Below, in pieces: positions 8,992 to 18,865 of a DNA stretch of 64,000 nucleotides. The notes under the pieces are model-generated. The model saw only the letters and a list, made by a program, of their open reading frames with translations, ran no database searches and was not told the origin of the DNA. Position 1 is the stretch's first letter. Each line of letters begins with the position of its first letter. Location: contig CP128835.1 of the NCBI GenBank assembly GCA_030388825.1, positions 3,970,001 through 4,034,000 of the forward strand, given 5' to 3'. This DNA comes from Rossellomorea sp. AcN35-11 (lineage in GTDB: Bacteria > Bacillota > Bacilli > Bacillales > Bacillaceae_B). The translations under genes were made by a program, and so were the position numbers.

Positions 8992-10074
8992 ATGAAACTT
9001 GGTGCTCGCATCCTTAAAACAGGAATTGCGATTGTATTAGCTTTACTTGTTTCACAAACTTTGAACTTACCATCACCGGTGTTCGCCGGAATTGCAGCGG
9101 TCTTTGCCGTACAGCCCACCATTTATCGATCCTATCTGTCGATCATCGAACAGATCCAGGCGAACCTGATCGGGGCTGTAATCGCCGTCGTATTCGTTCT
9201 TTTATTCGGCAGCAACCCACTGATTGTAGGTCTTGCTGCTGTCATAGCCATAGCCATCATTCTTAAGCTGAAACTTCAAAACACGATCGGCCTTGCCCTC
9301 GTGACGTTGATTGCGATCATGGAAGTAACGGATCAGGATTTTATTCTGTTCGCATTTATCCGTTTTTCTACCATTATGATCGGGGTATTTTCATCTTTTA
9401 TCATCAACCTGATGTTTCTGCCGCCGAAATACGAAACAAAGCTTTTCCATAAAATATCTGATTCTACAGAAGAAATCTTAAAGTGGATCCGTTTAAGTTC
9501 AAGACATGCAACTGAATTTCATCTATTGAAGAAAGACTTGGAACGCATAAAGGAAAAGTTGATCAATGTTGACCAATTGTACCTGCTCTATAAAGAAGAA
9601 CGGGATTATTTCAAGAAGAATTCCATCGTCAAAAGCCGGAAACTCGTCATCTTCAGACAGATGATTTCCACTTCAAATCGGAGCTTTGATATTCTGAAGC
9701 GTCTGAATCGTTATGAAAATGAGCTTTTTCAACTGCCCGATGAACTACGGGGAGTGATCAAGGGGCAGCTTGACTGCCTCCTCACTTATCATGAACAGCT
9801 TCTGTTAAAGTTCCTTGGTAAAATGCATCCCTATTCTGAATCAGAGGCGCAGCAGGATGTGTGCATGCACCGGAAAGAACTGATGAACATCATGATCCAG
9901 GAAGTAAAACAGCATAGTAAAGACGAAAACATACACAATTTCCACCTGCTCCACATTTTCTCTGCCATATTTGAATATGATGAACATTTAGAGCACCTGG
10001 AAAAACTCATCACAAGCTTCCAGTCGTATCATAAGGAAGACAATGAAGTGAAGATCAGTGAAGAAGAAGAATAA
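8992..10074 (+). CDS. ygaE: Aromatic acid exporter-like membrane protein YgaE
   Basis: Integral membrane protein of 361 residues: an N-terminal half with about six transmembrane helices (residues 5-150), including the family stretch FAGIAAVFAVQPTIYRSY, and a soluble helical C-terminal half of about 200 residues. This layout is that of the ArAE/DUF939 family (YgaE, YqjA). ATG 8992 (MKLGARILKTGIAI) is chosen since AAAGGA precedes it and it aligns with family starts; an in-frame start at 8917 has no ribosome site. Transport of aromatic acids is known only for distant relatives. It lies beside gsaB as in B. subtilis, but on the same strand here. Confidence 0.88.
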   Translation: MKLGARILKTGIAIVLALLVSQTLNLPSPVFAGIAAVFAVQPTIYRSYLSIIEQIQANLIGAVIAVVFVLLFGSNPLIVGLAAVIAIAIILKLKLQNTIGLALVTLIAIMEVTDQDFILFAFIRFSTIMIGVFSSFIINLMFLPPKYETKLFHKISDSTEEILKWIRLSSRHATEFHLLKKDLERIKEKLINVDQLYLLYKEERDYFKKNSIVKSRKLVIFRQMISTSNRSFDILKRLNRYENELFQLPDELRGVIKGQLDCLLTYHEQLLLKFLGKMHPYSESEAQQDVCMHRKELMNIMIQEVKQHSKDENIHNFHLLHIFSAIFEYDEHLEHLEKLITSFQSYHKEDNEVKISEEEE

Positions 10075-10076
10075 AC

Positions 10077-10115
10077 AAAAAGCGTAGCAAGGGATCCACC
10101 CCTTGCTACGCTTTT
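10077..10115. terminator. Bidirectional terminator between ygaE and the peptide importer
   Basis: Perfect stem AAAAGCGTAGCAAGGG / CCCTTGCTACGCTTTT with A and T runs on both sides; serves the two convergent transcripts. Confidence 0.9.
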
Positions 10116-10125
10116 ATTGTTTTAC

Positions 10126-11022
10126 TCAGTTTTTCATTTTAGGATCAAGGGCATCCCGGAGTCCATCCCCCATCAAGTTGAATCCTAATACCGTCAGCAT
10201 GATGGCAAGTCCTGGGAAGATCATGGTCCAAGGAGCCTGGAGCATAAATGTACGGGCATCAGCCAACATTTTACCCCATTCAGGTTGCGGAGCCTGGGCC
10301 CCCAACCCGAGGAAACCAAGTGCCGCTGCTTCAATGATGGCAGTGGCAATAGCAAGCGTCCCCTGTACTATGATCGGCGCCATACTGTTGGGAAGAATAT
10401 GACTTAATAGAATCCGGCTGTCCTTCATCCCGATCGCTTTAGCAGCCATCACATACTCTTCCTGCTTTACACTCAACACCCTTGACCGGATGAGACGTCC
10501 GAAATTCGGGATATTGATGATCGCAATGGCAATGAGCGCATTTCTCAAGGAAGGACCAAGAGCAGCGACAACAGCTATCGCCAGCAGGATGCTCGGGAAG
10601 GCAAGCATAATGTCAAAGATACGTGAGATAATCGTATCCACCCATCTTCCATAATAACCAGCCACGATCCCGAGTAGACTGCCAACGACAGCAGAGCCGA
10701 TGACGGCAAAGAAACCTACCCACAGTGAAATTCGAGCACCAAATATGATCCTTGATAATATATCCCGTCCAAAGTCGTCCGTACCCAGCCAATGCTCAGA
10801 AGAGGGAGGCTGAAGCCTTTTGGATAAATCTTGTTCATTGATCCCCTGTGGGGCAATGAGTGGAGCAGCTACAGCCAGGATGACAAAGAATAGGACGATG
10901 AAAAAGCCGACTAAAGCGATTTTATTTTTGCGAAAGCTTTTCCACGCTTCCTTCCAGGGAGATACCGTTTCCTCTTCAATGGAAGGATGAAGCTCTTTTT
11001 GCGGTTCTGCTAATTCTGCCAT
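10126..11022 (-). CDS. Dipeptide/oligopeptide ABC permease, DppC/OppC type
   Basis: Inner-membrane subunit of the peptide importer, 298 residues. It has the N-terminal OppC_N segment (helix about residues 37-58), the periplasmic GTDDFGRDILSRIIFGAR motif typical of OppC/DppC, and the cytoplasmic EAA loop EAAALGFLGLGAQAPQPEWG near the C-terminus. Start ATG with GAGGTG upstream. It is the last gene of the ATPase-ATPase-SBP-B-C operon, an order shared with the B. subtilis app operon. A bidirectional terminator closes the operon. Confidence 0.92.
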   Translation of the reverse strand: MAELAEPQKELHPSIEEETVSPWKEAWKSFRKNKIALVGFFIVLFFVILAVAAPLIAPQGINEQDLSKRLQPPSSEHWLGTDDFGRDILSRIIFGARISLWVGFFAVIGSAVVGSLLGIVAGYYGRWVDTIISRIFDIMLAFPSILLAIAVVAALGPSLRNALIAIAIINIPNFGRLIRSRVLSVKQEEYVMAAKAIGMKDSRILLSHILPNSMAPIIVQGTLAIATAIIEAAALGFLGLGAQAPQPEWGKMLADARTFMLQAPWTMIFPGLAIMLTVLGFNLMGDGLRDALDPKMKN

Positions 11023-11050
11023 GGGAGTTCACCTCTTTCTTCTAATGATG

Positions 11051-12055
11051 TTAGTTGTATTTAATGCGCGGATCGACAGCTGCATATAGCAAATCGACAA
11101 TTAGGTTGATTGTTACAAAGATCGTCGCCACTACCAGAATGCCTGACTGTACGACAGGATAATCACGGAAACCGATCGCTTCATAGATATAACGCCCAAT
11201 TCCTGGCCAACCGAAGATGGTCTCAGTCAATATCGCTCCCCCCAAGAGAAGACCCATTTGCAGACCGATGACCGTCAAAACTGGAATGATTGCATTTTTA
11301 AGGGAATGCTTGTACACTACCCAGAACATTTTCAACCCCTTGGCACGGGCAGTCCGGATATAATCGGAACGCATCACCTCAAGCATGCTTGAACGGGTCA
11401 TCCGGGCAATGATCGCCATGGGGATGGTTGCCAGGGCAATCCCTGGAAGAATCAGATGCCTCAGCACTTCACCTAACTGATCGAAACGTCCCTGAATGAT
11501 TGTGTCGATGATATAAAGATTGGTGATTGCCTCGATTGGATTTCGGATGTTTTCCCTTCCTGTGGTAGGGAGCCAGTCCAATTGAATACCGAATATCCAC
11601 TGTTCCATCAAACCAAGCCAGAAGATCGGCATGGATACCCCGACCAATGCAAGGATCATAGCCGTATAATCAAACCATGAGTTCTGGAACCATGCACTGA
11701 CGATACCTGCATTTACCCCAATGACCACAGCAATGATGATCGCGACGATCGCGAGCTCTGCTGTTGCAGCCAAATACGGCCAGATTTCACTTGAAACTTC
11801 TGTTTTCGTACGGATGGAGCTACCTAAATCACCTGTTAATAGGCCTTTCAAATACTCAAAATATTGAACATACCAGGCATTATCAAGACCCAATTGAGAC
11901 CTCAGCTGTTCAATGGCTTCCTTCGAAGCCTGTTGTCCGAGGATCACCTGGGCAGGGTCCCCTGGAATCGCACGTATGATAAAGAATACGATAAACGTCA
12001 TTCCTAATAATACGGGTATTAACTGGAGTAATCTTCGTATGGTGTATTGAAACAT
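11051..12055 (-). CDS. Dipeptide/oligopeptide ABC permease, DppB/OppB type
   Basis: Inner-membrane subunit pairing with the DppC-like protein. MFQYTIRRLLQLIPVLLG is the standard OppB/DppB N-terminus, followed by IRAIPGDPA and LGLDNAWYVQYFEYLKGLLTGD-type sequence, six transmembrane segments, and the EAA loop GGAILTETIFGWPGIG. ATG 12055 is preferred to the GTG at 12064 because AGAGGTG then lies at proper distance. Length 334 residues is normal. It is separated from the upstream binding-protein gene by 340 bp filled with two copies of a palindromic repeat, which could lower expression of the permeases relative to the binding protein. Confidence 0.92.
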   Translation of the reverse strand: MFQYTIRRLLQLIPVLLGMTFIVFFIIRAIPGDPAQVILGQQASKEAIEQLRSQLGLDNAWYVQYFEYLKGLLTGDLGSSIRTKTEVSSEIWPYLAATAELAIVAIIIAVVIGVNAGIVSAWFQNSWFDYTAMILALVGVSMPIFWLGLMEQWIFGIQLDWLPTTGRENIRNPIEAITNLYIIDTIIQGRFDQLGEVLRHLILPGIALATIPMAIIARMTRSSMLEVMRSDYIRTARAKGLKMFWVVYKHSLKNAIIPVLTVIGLQMGLLLGGAILTETIFGWPGIGRYIYEAIGFRDYPVVQSGILVVATIFVTINLIVDLLYAAVDPRIKYN

Positions 12056-12115
12056 TTTGTTCACCTCTCTGAAAGGAGATTCTAGTATTCTTGGAAGCTT
12101 TGTTACAACAGATCG

Positions 12116-12351
12116 GCGGCTAGACCCTCGAGGTCATAAGCCAAACATACCAAAAAGGCAAAGTACGCCTTTCCGGTATGTTCGTCTTATGCTTGTTGCC
12201 TCTGGGCGAAGCCCCTCCGCTTTTCTTTTTGTCCAGCTCCGGGGCTTAGAGGCTCGAGGTCATAAGCCCAACATACCAAAAAGGCAAAGATCGCCTTTCC
12301 GGCATGTTCGTCTTATGCTTGTCGCCTCTGAGCAAAGCCCCTCCGCTTTTC
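12116..12351 (-). repeat. Two tandem copies of a ~120-bp palindromic dispersed repeat (locus A)
   Basis: Copy 1 spans about 12116-12226 and copy 2 about 12231-12351. Both contain CTCGAGGTCATAAGCC, an ACATACCAAAAAGGCAAAG / CGCCTTTCCGGTATGTTCG inverted pair, CTTATGCTTG, and end in CCCCTCCGCTTTTC. The arms can fold into one long imperfect hairpin. The same element, in the opposite orientation, occurs in four copies at 24652-25070. Reading frames crossing it are by-products. The element fills the gap between two genes of one operon. Confidence 0.88.
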
Positions 12352-12407
12352 TATGTACAAAGGGGAGACTCATAGGTCATCTCCCCCCGGGTTGAAGCTT
12401 ATTTGGA

Positions 12408-14024
12408 TTATTCCATGTCTACTGAACCTAAGAAATCAGATCCAGTTGGATGCGGTTGGAAGTTCTTCACAGCCGCGCTTCCAGCCAATAGTGGTGTAGA
12501 GTGAGCAAGAGGTACCCATGGAGCATCTTCATGAATGATTTCCTGAGCCTTTTTGTACATCTCTTCACGTTTTGCCTGATCCGTTTCAGATTGGGCAGCA
12601 ATCAACAGTTCGTGTAGCTCATCATTGCTGTAGTACGTATAGTTATTGCTTCCGATATTGTCTTTATCAAGTAGGACATAAAGGAAGTTATCGGCATCAC
12701 CGTTGTCACCAGTCCATCCAAGTAGGAAAGCATCCGCTTCTCCGTTACGGGCTTTTTCTAAGTAAGTAGCCCACTCGTAAGATACGATTTTCGCTTTCAC
12801 TCCAATTTCTTCAAGGTCAGCCTGAATCGCTTCAGCTACTTTTTGGCCATCCGGCATATATGGACGTGGAACAGGCATTGCCCATAGTTCCATTTCAAAT
12901 CCGTCTTTCAGTCCTGCTTCAGCAAGAAGTTCTTTCGCTTTTTCAGGATTGTATTCATACCCTTCCAGAGCATCGTTATATCCGCCAATAACAGGAGGCA
13001 TCGGGTTTTTCGCTACTTCTGCTCTTCCTTCGAAGAATGCATCAATGATTTCCTGTTTGTTGATCGCATAGTTGATCGCTTGACGTACCTTTGGATTATC
13101 AAAAGGTTTACGAGTGGATGTTAACCCTAAGTATCCAACGTTCATGGAAGGACGTTCGAATAATTGTAATTGGTCATTCCCCTCAACTTGTGAAGCATCG
13201 CTTGGATTGATACCATCTGCAAGGTCGATTTCCCCAGAAATAAGGGCATTTAAACGTGCAGAGTTTTCAGGGATTGATTTAAAGACAACCTGATCAAGCT
13301 TAGGAAGCCCTTCTTTCCAGTAGTTCTCGTTTTTCACAAGCACGATTTTGTCATTACGCTTCCACTCTTTGAACTTGAAAGGACCTGTCCCTGCATCTGT
13401 AGGAGCTTCTCCAAACTTATCTCCCAATTCCTCAAGTGCCTTGGGGCTGACAATCGCAAACGGGCTCATGGCAATATTCTTTAAGAAAGGAGCCTGTGGA
13501 CGTTTAAGAACAAACTCGACTGTTGTTTCATCAACTGCTTTAACTTCCTTGATTACGTGACCTTCATCACCTTTAAAACCACCAAACATAGACTTATAGT
13601 AGTAGAATGCATCTGCATTTCCATTCATCCAGCGCTCGAAGTTCTTTACAACTGCGTCCGCATTGAAATCTGTACCATCCTGGAATGTAACACCTTCACG
13701 AAGTGTGAATGTGTACGTCAACCCATCATCAGATACTTCCCACTTCTCTGCCAATCCTGGATTTGGTTCAGTATCCTGCTCACCAAATTCAACGAGAGTT
13801 TCGAAGATATTCTTTGTTACTTTAAATGATTCACCATCGGTAACGGCTGCAGGATCAAGGGCTACGGAATCTCCTCCACGACCAAAGATCAATACTTTTG
13901 GATCGCCGCTGTCTTTACTGTCACTACCTTCACCTGAAGAGCTTTCATTCCCCCCACAACCGTAAAGTACGGATGATACGAGCAGGATGACAAGCATTAA
14001 AATTGACCAGCTCTTTTTTCTCAA
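12408..14024 (-). CDS. Dipeptide-type ABC transporter substrate-binding lipoprotein
   Basis: Extracellular binding protein of the importer, anchored as a lipoprotein: the signal peptide ends in a lipobox with LYGCGG (Cys about residue 23), followed by a Ser/Glu/Gly linker. The mature part is an SBP_bac_5 fold; GRGGDSVALDPAAVTDGES near the N-terminus and LLGWTGDNGDADNFLYVLL in the second lobe resemble the DppA/NikA branch more than OppA or AppA, suggesting short peptides (dipeptides) as ligand. Start is TTG 14024 with AGGAGGGG upstream. Length 538 residues. Third gene of a five-gene operon; a peptide ligand is inferred from family. Confidence 0.92.
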   Translation of the reverse strand: MRKKSWSILMLVILLVSSVLYGCGGNESSSGEGSDSKDSGDPKVLIFGRGGDSVALDPAAVTDGESFKVTKNIFETLVEFGEQDTEPNPGLAEKWEVSDDGLTYTFTLREGVTFQDGTDFNADAVVKNFERWMNGNADAFYYYKSMFGGFKGDEGHVIKEVKAVDETTVEFVLKRPQAPFLKNIAMSPFAIVSPKALEELGDKFGEAPTDAGTGPFKFKEWKRNDKIVLVKNENYWKEGLPKLDQVVFKSIPENSARLNALISGEIDLADGINPSDASQVEGNDQLQLFERPSMNVGYLGLTSTRKPFDNPKVRQAINYAINKQEIIDAFFEGRAEVAKNPMPPVIGGYNDALEGYEYNPEKAKELLAEAGLKDGFEMELWAMPVPRPYMPDGQKVAEAIQADLEEIGVKAKIVSYEWATYLEKARNGEADAFLLGWTGDNGDADNFLYVLLDKDNIGSNNYTYYSNDELHELLIAAQSETDQAKREEMYKKAQEIIHEDAPWVPLAHSTPLLAGSAAVKNFQPHPTGSDFLGSVDME

Positions 14025-14071
14025 CTAAATCCCCTCCTGAATAATGTTTATATACTTATGAGACTTGTCTT

Positions 14072-15037
14072 CTAGTAAAGATGACAAGCTACATAATGCC
14101 CTGGTTGGTGTTCCTTGAATTCCGGCACTTTCTGTTTGCAAATCTCCGTTGCATATGGACACCTGGTATGGAATGTACACCCGCTTGGGGGATTCGACGG
14201 ACTCGGAATGTCCCCCTGTAAGAGAATGGTTTCCCTCTTGAAATCAGGATCAGGTACGGGGACTGCTGATAGAAGTGCCTGAGTATATGGATGAAGCGGT
14301 TTTTCATAGAGAGTTTCACTATTACTCAGCTCTACCATTTTCCCCAGGTACATCACACCGACCCGATCGCTTATATGTCTGACTACACCCAGATCATGAG
14401 CAATGAAGATATAAGTGAGTCCAAACTCTTTTTGTAAATCCTGCATCAGGTTCAATACCTGTGATTGTATGGATACATCGAGTGCAGATACCGGCTCATC
14501 GGCAATGATGAGCTTCGGCTTGGTCATGAGCGCCCTCGCTATACCGATCCGCTGCCTTTGGCCGCCACTGAATTGATGTGGATAACGCTTTGCATGATAG
14601 CTGCTTAGCCCTACGATATTGAGAAGTTCATGAACCCTTTCTTTTCTTTCCTTTGCTGAGCCCATTCCATGAACCTTCAATGGCTCCTCGAGAATCTTTT
14701 CCACGGTATGTCTCGGATTCAAGGAAGCAAACGGATCTTGAAAGACCATTTGCATCTCCCGTCGGATCTTTCTCATTTCCGAGTTTGATAGACTGGTAAG
14801 TTCCCGGTCTTCAAATGTCACTTTCCCATCGGATGGATCAATGAGCCTCATGAGCATTCTGCCGGTCGTGGATTTACCACATCCGCTTTCCCCTACGATC
14901 CCAAGTGTCTCACCCTTATTCACGGTAAAGGATACTCCGTCTACTGCTTTTACAGAACTGACAGGCCGCCCGAGAATCCCTCCCGTAATCGGGAAATGTT
15001 TCTTTAAATTCTCAACCTTTAGCAACGGTTCCGTCAT
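14072..15037 (-). CDS. Peptide ABC importer ATPase, DppF/OppF type
   Basis: Second ATPase of the importer. Walker [12 protein letters not shown], signature [15 protein letters not shown], Walker [13 protein letters not shown] and H-loop IFIAHD are all present, and the C-terminal oligopeptide-transporter extension carries the cysteine cluster [14 protein letters not shown] typical of OppF/DppF (Fe-S binding in relatives). ATG 15037 with GGAGGAGGG upstream gives 321 residues and overlaps the end of the first ATPase gene by 26 bp, showing tight coupling. The upstream in-frame methionine is inside the previous gene. Confidence 0.93.
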   Translation of the reverse strand: MTEPLLKVENLKKHFPITGGILGRPVSSVKAVDGVSFTVNKGETLGIVGESGCGKSTTGRMLMRLIDPSDGKVTFEDRELTSLSNSEMRKIRREMQMVFQDPFASLNPRHTVEKILEEPLKVHGMGSAKERKERVHELLNIVGLSSYHAKRYPHQFSGGQRQRIGIARALMTKPKLIIADEPVSALDVSIQSQVLNLMQDLQKEFGLTYIFIAHDLGVVRHISDRVGVMYLGKMVELSNSETLYEKPLHPYTQALLSAVPVPDPDFKRETILLQGDIPSPSNPPSGCTFHTRCPYATEICKQKVPEFKEHQPGHYVACHLY

Positions 15038-16028
15038 AAACTCCCTCCTCCACTTCATCGAACAGGAAGCATCGTGTGCAATGTCCTTGTGATGTTTCAT
15101 ATAATTCCGGCGTTTCGACTAAACAACGATCGAATGCATATTCACAGCGGGCTGCAAATCGGCAACCGGTCTTGATGGACCCCGGCTTCGGTACATTCCC
15201 CTGGATCGAATGAAGTCGCTGCTGCTTCACCCGCATATCCGGTACGGACTGAATCAGGCCTTTCGTGTAGGGATGCTGAGGATTTTTGAAGATCTCTTCC
15301 ACTGTCCCCTCTTCCACTACTTTACCTGAGTACATCACGACCACCCGCTCACATGTTTCTGCTACGACACCCAAATCATGGGTAATGAGGAGAACGGCCG
15401 TATTCAGCTCCTTGTTCAATCGTTTCATCAATTTCAGTATTTGGGCCTGAATCGTCACATCAAGTGCTGTTGTAGGCTCGTCTGCTATTAAAACCCGTGG
15501 ATCGCATACCATTGCCATGGCGATCATGACCCTTTGCCTCATGCCGCCGGATAGCTGATGAGGGTATTCTTTGATGAGTTCTTCGGCTCTCGGCAGTCCA
15601 ACCATTTTCATGATCTCGACTGCTTTTTCTTTCGCTTGTTTCTTATTAACCTTTGTATGTATTCGTATTGCTTCCGTTAATTGATCACCTATGGTAAAGA
15701 CAGGGTTTAAAGATGTCATTGGTTCTTGGAAGATCATGGCTATTTCATTGCCCCGGATATCTCTCATTCGTTTTTCTGATGCTTGTGTCAGGTCTTCATC
15801 TCTATAAAGAATCTTTCCACCTACTATTTTGCCTGGTGGTTTTGGTACGAGACCCATGATGGACAGGGATGTTACACTTTTCCCGCATCCGCTCTCCCCA
15901 ACGACTCCCAGTACTTCACCTTCATTGACATGAAAGCTGACTCCATCGACTGCAGGAACTTCTCCGTCATCAGTAAAAAAGGAGGTCCTTAAATCTTCCA
16001 CTTTCAGTAAAGGACGCGCTTCGCTCAT
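15012..16028 (-). CDS. Peptide ABC importer ATPase, DppD/OppD type
   Basis: First gene of the importer operon, 338 residues. Walker [15 protein letters not shown]-loop [10 protein letters not shown], signature [15 protein letters not shown], Walker [13 protein letters not shown] and H-loop LLITHD identify an OppD-type ATPase; the C-terminal cysteines in [15 protein letters not shown] mark the OppC-terminal extension. GAGGAGG precedes the ATG. A strong promoter with a CodY-like site lies 70-115 nt upstream. Gene order matches the app operon of B. subtilis, while the binding protein is of dipeptide type. Confidence 0.93.
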   Translation of the reverse strand: MSEARPLLKVEDLRTSFFTDDGEVPAVDGVSFHVNEGEVLGVVGESGCGKSVTSLSIMGLVPKPPGKIVGGKILYRDEDLTQASEKRMRDIRGNEIAMIFQEPMTSLNPVFTIGDQLTEAIRIHTKVNKKQAKEKAVEIMKMVGLPRAEELIKEYPHQLSGGMRQRVMIAMAMVCDPRVLIADEPTTALDVTIQAQILKLMKRLNKELNTAVLLITHDLGVVAETCERVVVMYSGKVVEEGTVEEIFKNPQHPYTKGLIQSVPDMRVKQQRLHSIQGNVPKPGSIKTGCRFAARCEYAFDRCLVETPELYETSQGHCTRCFLFDEVEEGVYDGTVAKG

Positions 16029-16099
16029 TCAAATCCTCCTCTTCAAAACTATCTCTCTTTTCTTAATAATGATTATTTTCTAAATTTTATATGTTTCTT

Positions 16100-16144
16100 A
16101 TTATACAAGATGTTACAAATGTTGCAATCTATTTTCAGAATTTT
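16100..16144 (-). promoter_or_regulatory. Promoter of the peptide importer operon with adjacent CodY-like box
   Basis: On the minus strand TTGCAA (16122-16127), a 16-nt spacer and a perfect TATAAT (16100-16105). Immediately upstream of the -35, 16130-16144 reads AAAATTCTGAAAATA, three mismatches from the palindromic CodY consensus AATTTTCNGAAAATT. CodY control of peptide importers is established in bacilli; binding at this site is inference. Confidence 0.65.
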
Positions 16145-16290
16145 TCTACTAAAATTCAATTTCCTCTTTCATTCCCAATTCAATTCAATATATGTCCAAT
16201 TATTCTTTTCATTCCTTCCAGATAAAGTTATTCAGCCCTACTTTATTCATGCCTCCCCTGAAAAACAGGTGGAATTTTTAAAGAAAATCA

Positions 16291-16338
16291 AAAAAAGTCA
16301 TGACTATACTCACGGAATCGTGATGAGTCATGACTTTC
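16291..16338 (-). terminator. Rho-independent terminator of ygaD
   Basis: Long hairpin: outer stem AAAGTCATGACT / AGTCATGACTTT, inner ACTCACG / CGTGATGAG; on the minus strand followed by a T run. The remaining 16150-16290 is AT-rich with no gene. Confidence 0.9.
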
Positions 16339-16341
16339 ATA

Positions 16342-18090
16342 TTACTGATCGAGTTGTTGTACCTGGAAGAGTTTAAAATAATGTCCCTGCTTTGCCATCA
16401 ATTCTTCATGGGTGCCCATTTCGACAACCTCCCCATGCTCCATATGAATGATCCGATCTGCATGAGTGATGGTGGATAATCGATGGGCGACTATGAAGGT
16501 CGTTCGATCTTTCGCCAGGATTTCAAGAGATTCCTGGATAAGGTGTTCACTTTCGAGATCAAGGGCTGACGTTGCTTCATCCAATATGAGAATGGGTGGA
16601 TTTTTCAGGAATACCCGGGCAATCGCCACCCGCTGCTTCTGGCCACCTGACAGCTTCACACCCCGTTCTCCCACTTTCGTGTCATAGCCCTGAGGTAATT
16701 TCATGATGAAATCATGGGCATTAGCCGCCTTGGCAGCATTGATCACCTCTTCATCCGTCGCCTCGGGATTACCGAATTTAATATTCATCTTCACTGATTC
16801 ACTGAAGAGAATGTTGTCCTGGAGCACCATTCCGATATTGTCGCGCAATGATCTCACCTGAAAACGTCTGATATCCGTTCCATCGAGAAGGATTCCACCT
16901 TCTGTCACATCATAGAATCTCGGAATAAGACTGACAAAGGAGGATTTTCCTCCTCCACTCATCCCTACAAGGGCAACGGTTTCCCCTGTTCTGATATTGA
17001 GATTGAGGTTACGGAGAACCTCCTCTTCTTCCATTTCATAACGGAAGGAAACATCTTTGAATTGGATATCTCCCCGGACATTTTTACAAGGAATCGCACC
17101 CGGTTCATCATCGATATCATACTTCTCATCCATAAATTCAAAGACACGATCCATGGAAGCAATCGACTGAGTCAAGGTAGTAGATGAATTCACCAGACGT
17201 CTAAGGGGACCATACAGCCGATCGATATAAGCGATAAAAGCTGCCATCGTACCAATTGTAAGGTCTCCATTGATGACCTCGATCCCTGCATAGCCTATGA
17301 TGATCAGGGGAGAAATGTCCGTAATCGTATTCACAACAGCGAACGCTTTTGCATTCCAGCTTGTTTGCTTTAAGGCTTTTAGTAAGAAATGATTATTTTG
17401 ATTCTGGAATTGTTTCTGTTCATACTCTTCAACTGCAAAGCTCTTGATGACAGCCATCCCTTGAACCCTTTCATGCAAATGACTCTGAACCTCTGCAAGG
17501 GCCTGGGAGCGCTCCCTCGTCAGGCCCCTTAGTCTTCCGAAGAAATAACGGACAGAGAAAGCATAGAACGGGAATGCGATGAGAGAAACCAATGTTAAGG
17601 TAATATCCATCGTAAACATGATGGACAGGGCAATCACGATGGTTGCCGCATCCAGCCATAGATTCATGAGACCGGTTATGACGAAATTCTTCGTTTGCTC
17701 TACATCGTTGATGACCCGGGAAATGACTTCGCCGGCTCTTGTATTGGAATAATATTTAAAGCTCAGCTTTTGAATATGGGAGTACAAATGATCCCTTAAG
17801 TCATACAGGATCTTATTGCCCGTCCATTGGGCAAAGTACTGCCGATAATACTCGACAGGAGGTCTGACGAGTAAAAAGAGGCCGAGCATGATCCCCATGA
17901 TCAAAAGTAATTGATTGGTTTTTTCTTCAGCCGATATTCCTTTAGCCCCCACGATGTCATCAATGACGTACTTGATTAAAATCGGAATCAGCAAGGGAAT
18001 GGTAAATTTAATGATGCCTATAATTAATGTACCAATAATTTGCCACCGGTAAGGTTTTACAAATTGAAGGTAGCGTTTGATACTATCCAA
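16342..18090 (-). CDS. ygaD: ABC exporter YgaD (fused membrane and ATPase domains)
   Basis: Half-transporter of the MsbA/LmrA type, 582 residues. The N-terminal ABC membrane domain (about 1-310) has six transmembrane helices. The ATPase domain (about 330-582) shows [20 protein letters not shown] (Walker A), [19 protein letters not shown] (signature), [12 protein letters not shown] (Walker B) and VAHRLST (H-loop). Works as a homodimer in relatives; substrate unknown. AAGGAG lies upstream of the start. Location next to ygaC identifies it as YgaD. Its transcript may begin within or read through the hairpin RNA segment between ygaC and ygaD. Confidence 0.93.
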   Translation of the reverse strand: MDSIKRYLQFVKPYRWQIIGTLIIGIIKFTIPLLIPILIKYVIDDIVGAKGISAEEKTNQLLLIMGIMLGLFLLVRPPVEYYRQYFAQWTGNKILYDLRDHLYSHIQKLSFKYYSNTRAGEVISRVINDVEQTKNFVITGLMNLWLDAATIVIALSIMFTMDITLTLVSLIAFPFYAFSVRYFFGRLRGLTRERSQALAEVQSHLHERVQGMAVIKSFAVEEYEQKQFQNQNNHFLLKALKQTSWNAKAFAVVNTITDISPLIIIGYAGIEVINGDLTIGTMAAFIAYIDRLYGPLRRLVNSSTTLTQSIASMDRVFEFMDEKYDIDDEPGAIPCKNVRGDIQFKDVSFRYEMEEEEVLRNLNLNIRTGETVALVGMSGGGKSSFVSLIPRFYDVTEGGILLDGTDIRRFQVRSLRDNIGMVLQDNILFSESVKMNIKFGNPEATDEEVINAAKAANAHDFIMKLPQGYDTKVGERGVKLSGGQKQRVAIARVFLKNPPILILDEATSALDLESEHLIQESLEILAKDRTTFIVAHRLSTITHADRIIHMEHGEVVEMGTHEELMAKQGHYFKLFQVQQLDQ

Positions 18091-18133
18091 GTGATTACTC
18101 CTTTCTAAGTTGTGTGTGTTTATTCTGCCCCAA

Positions 18134-18228
18134 TAAAAAGGGATGACCCTGTATGGAACGTAGCATTGTTCCTCTTCACATCCTTTGAGGGAACGAAGAG
18201 GTTGCTCCTTACTGGGTCAGCCCTTTAA
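18134..18228 (-). ncRNA. Candidate structured RNA or leader between ygaC and ygaD
   Basis: On the minus strand a 95-nt segment is bounded by AAAGGGCTGACCC and GGGTCATCCCTTT, which pair along 12 positions with one mismatch, and is followed by a T run and then AT-rich sequence. Inside, GTA-GGA-GCA pairs with TGC-TCC-TAC, and CCTCTTC pairs with GAAGAGG. This nested long hairpin is more elaborate than a terminator of ygaC needs. It may be an intrinsic terminator, a processed small RNA, or a leader of ygaD. I do not recognise it as a known riboswitch class. Confidence 0.45.
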
Positions 18229-18252
18229 TGAATATGCAATTTTCCAGCTGTG

Positions 18253-18783
18253 TTACCCCCTGTGAGTCAAATAACGCTCGTACCAAATATCGATAAAGTC
18301 CGGAGCAAACGGCCCTTTTCTTTGTCTGATCCAACGAACAAGCTTGTCAACATTTCGCTTAAGAATATGATCGATCACATCCGGGTAACCGTATAATTTG
18401 CGATGAGCTTCATACTCATCCTCATCCAGCAGTGTGTAAGTCATGTCAGGAAACACTTTGATATCCAGGTCGTAATCAATATACTTGATCGCTTCATGAT
18501 CATACACAAATGGTGAGCTTAAATTACAATAATAATAAATACCGTCCTCACGAATCATACAAATAATGTTAAACCACAGCTCTGAATGAAAATAGCAAAT
18601 TGCCGGTTCACGCGTCATCCATGTTCTTCCGTCTGATTCCGTCACCATCGTCCGGTCATTGCCCCCGATGATCTGATTCGATGTTCCTTTTAGAACGGTC
18701 GTCTCATTCCATATGCGGTGAATATTCCCATCATGTTTAAAGCTATGTATTTGTACAGATTTTCCTTCAGTGGGAACTGCCAT
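18253..18783 (-). CDS. ygaC: Nucleoside tri-/diphosphate phosphatase YgaC (DUF402, UPF0374)
   Basis: DUF402-fold enzyme of 176 residues; characterised relatives hydrolyse nucleoside tri- and diphosphates in a metal-dependent way. The family core is visible: [15 protein letters not shown] [30 protein letters not shown] and [24 protein letters not shown], with the acidic residues that bind metal. ATG 18783 is used because GGGGG precedes it and the alignment with family members starts there ([15 protein letters not shown]); the upstream in-frame methionine at 18801 lacks support. Sits between ygaB and ygaD as in B. subtilis. Confidence 0.95.
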   Translation of the reverse strand: MAVPTEGKSVQIHSFKHDGNIHRIWNETTVLKGTSNQIIGGNDRTMVTESDGRTWMTREPAICYFHSELWFNIICMIREDGIYYYCNLSSPFVYDHEAIKYIDYDLDIKVFPDMTYTLLDEDEYEAHRKLYGYPDVIDHILKRNVDKLVRWIRQRKGPFAPDFIDIWYERYLTHRG

Positions 18784-18865
18784 CGTACCCCCTTCTTTCA
18801 TTTCAAAATTACCCTTTTATATACTTATCTATTCTATCATTATAACGTTTCCTCAGAAAATTTAA

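Noticed and set aside
12057..12395. 112-codon open frame across the repeat pair
   Set aside because: It reads the two repeat copies (LEARGHKPNIPKRQ-like text recurs at locus B) and has no independent coding support.
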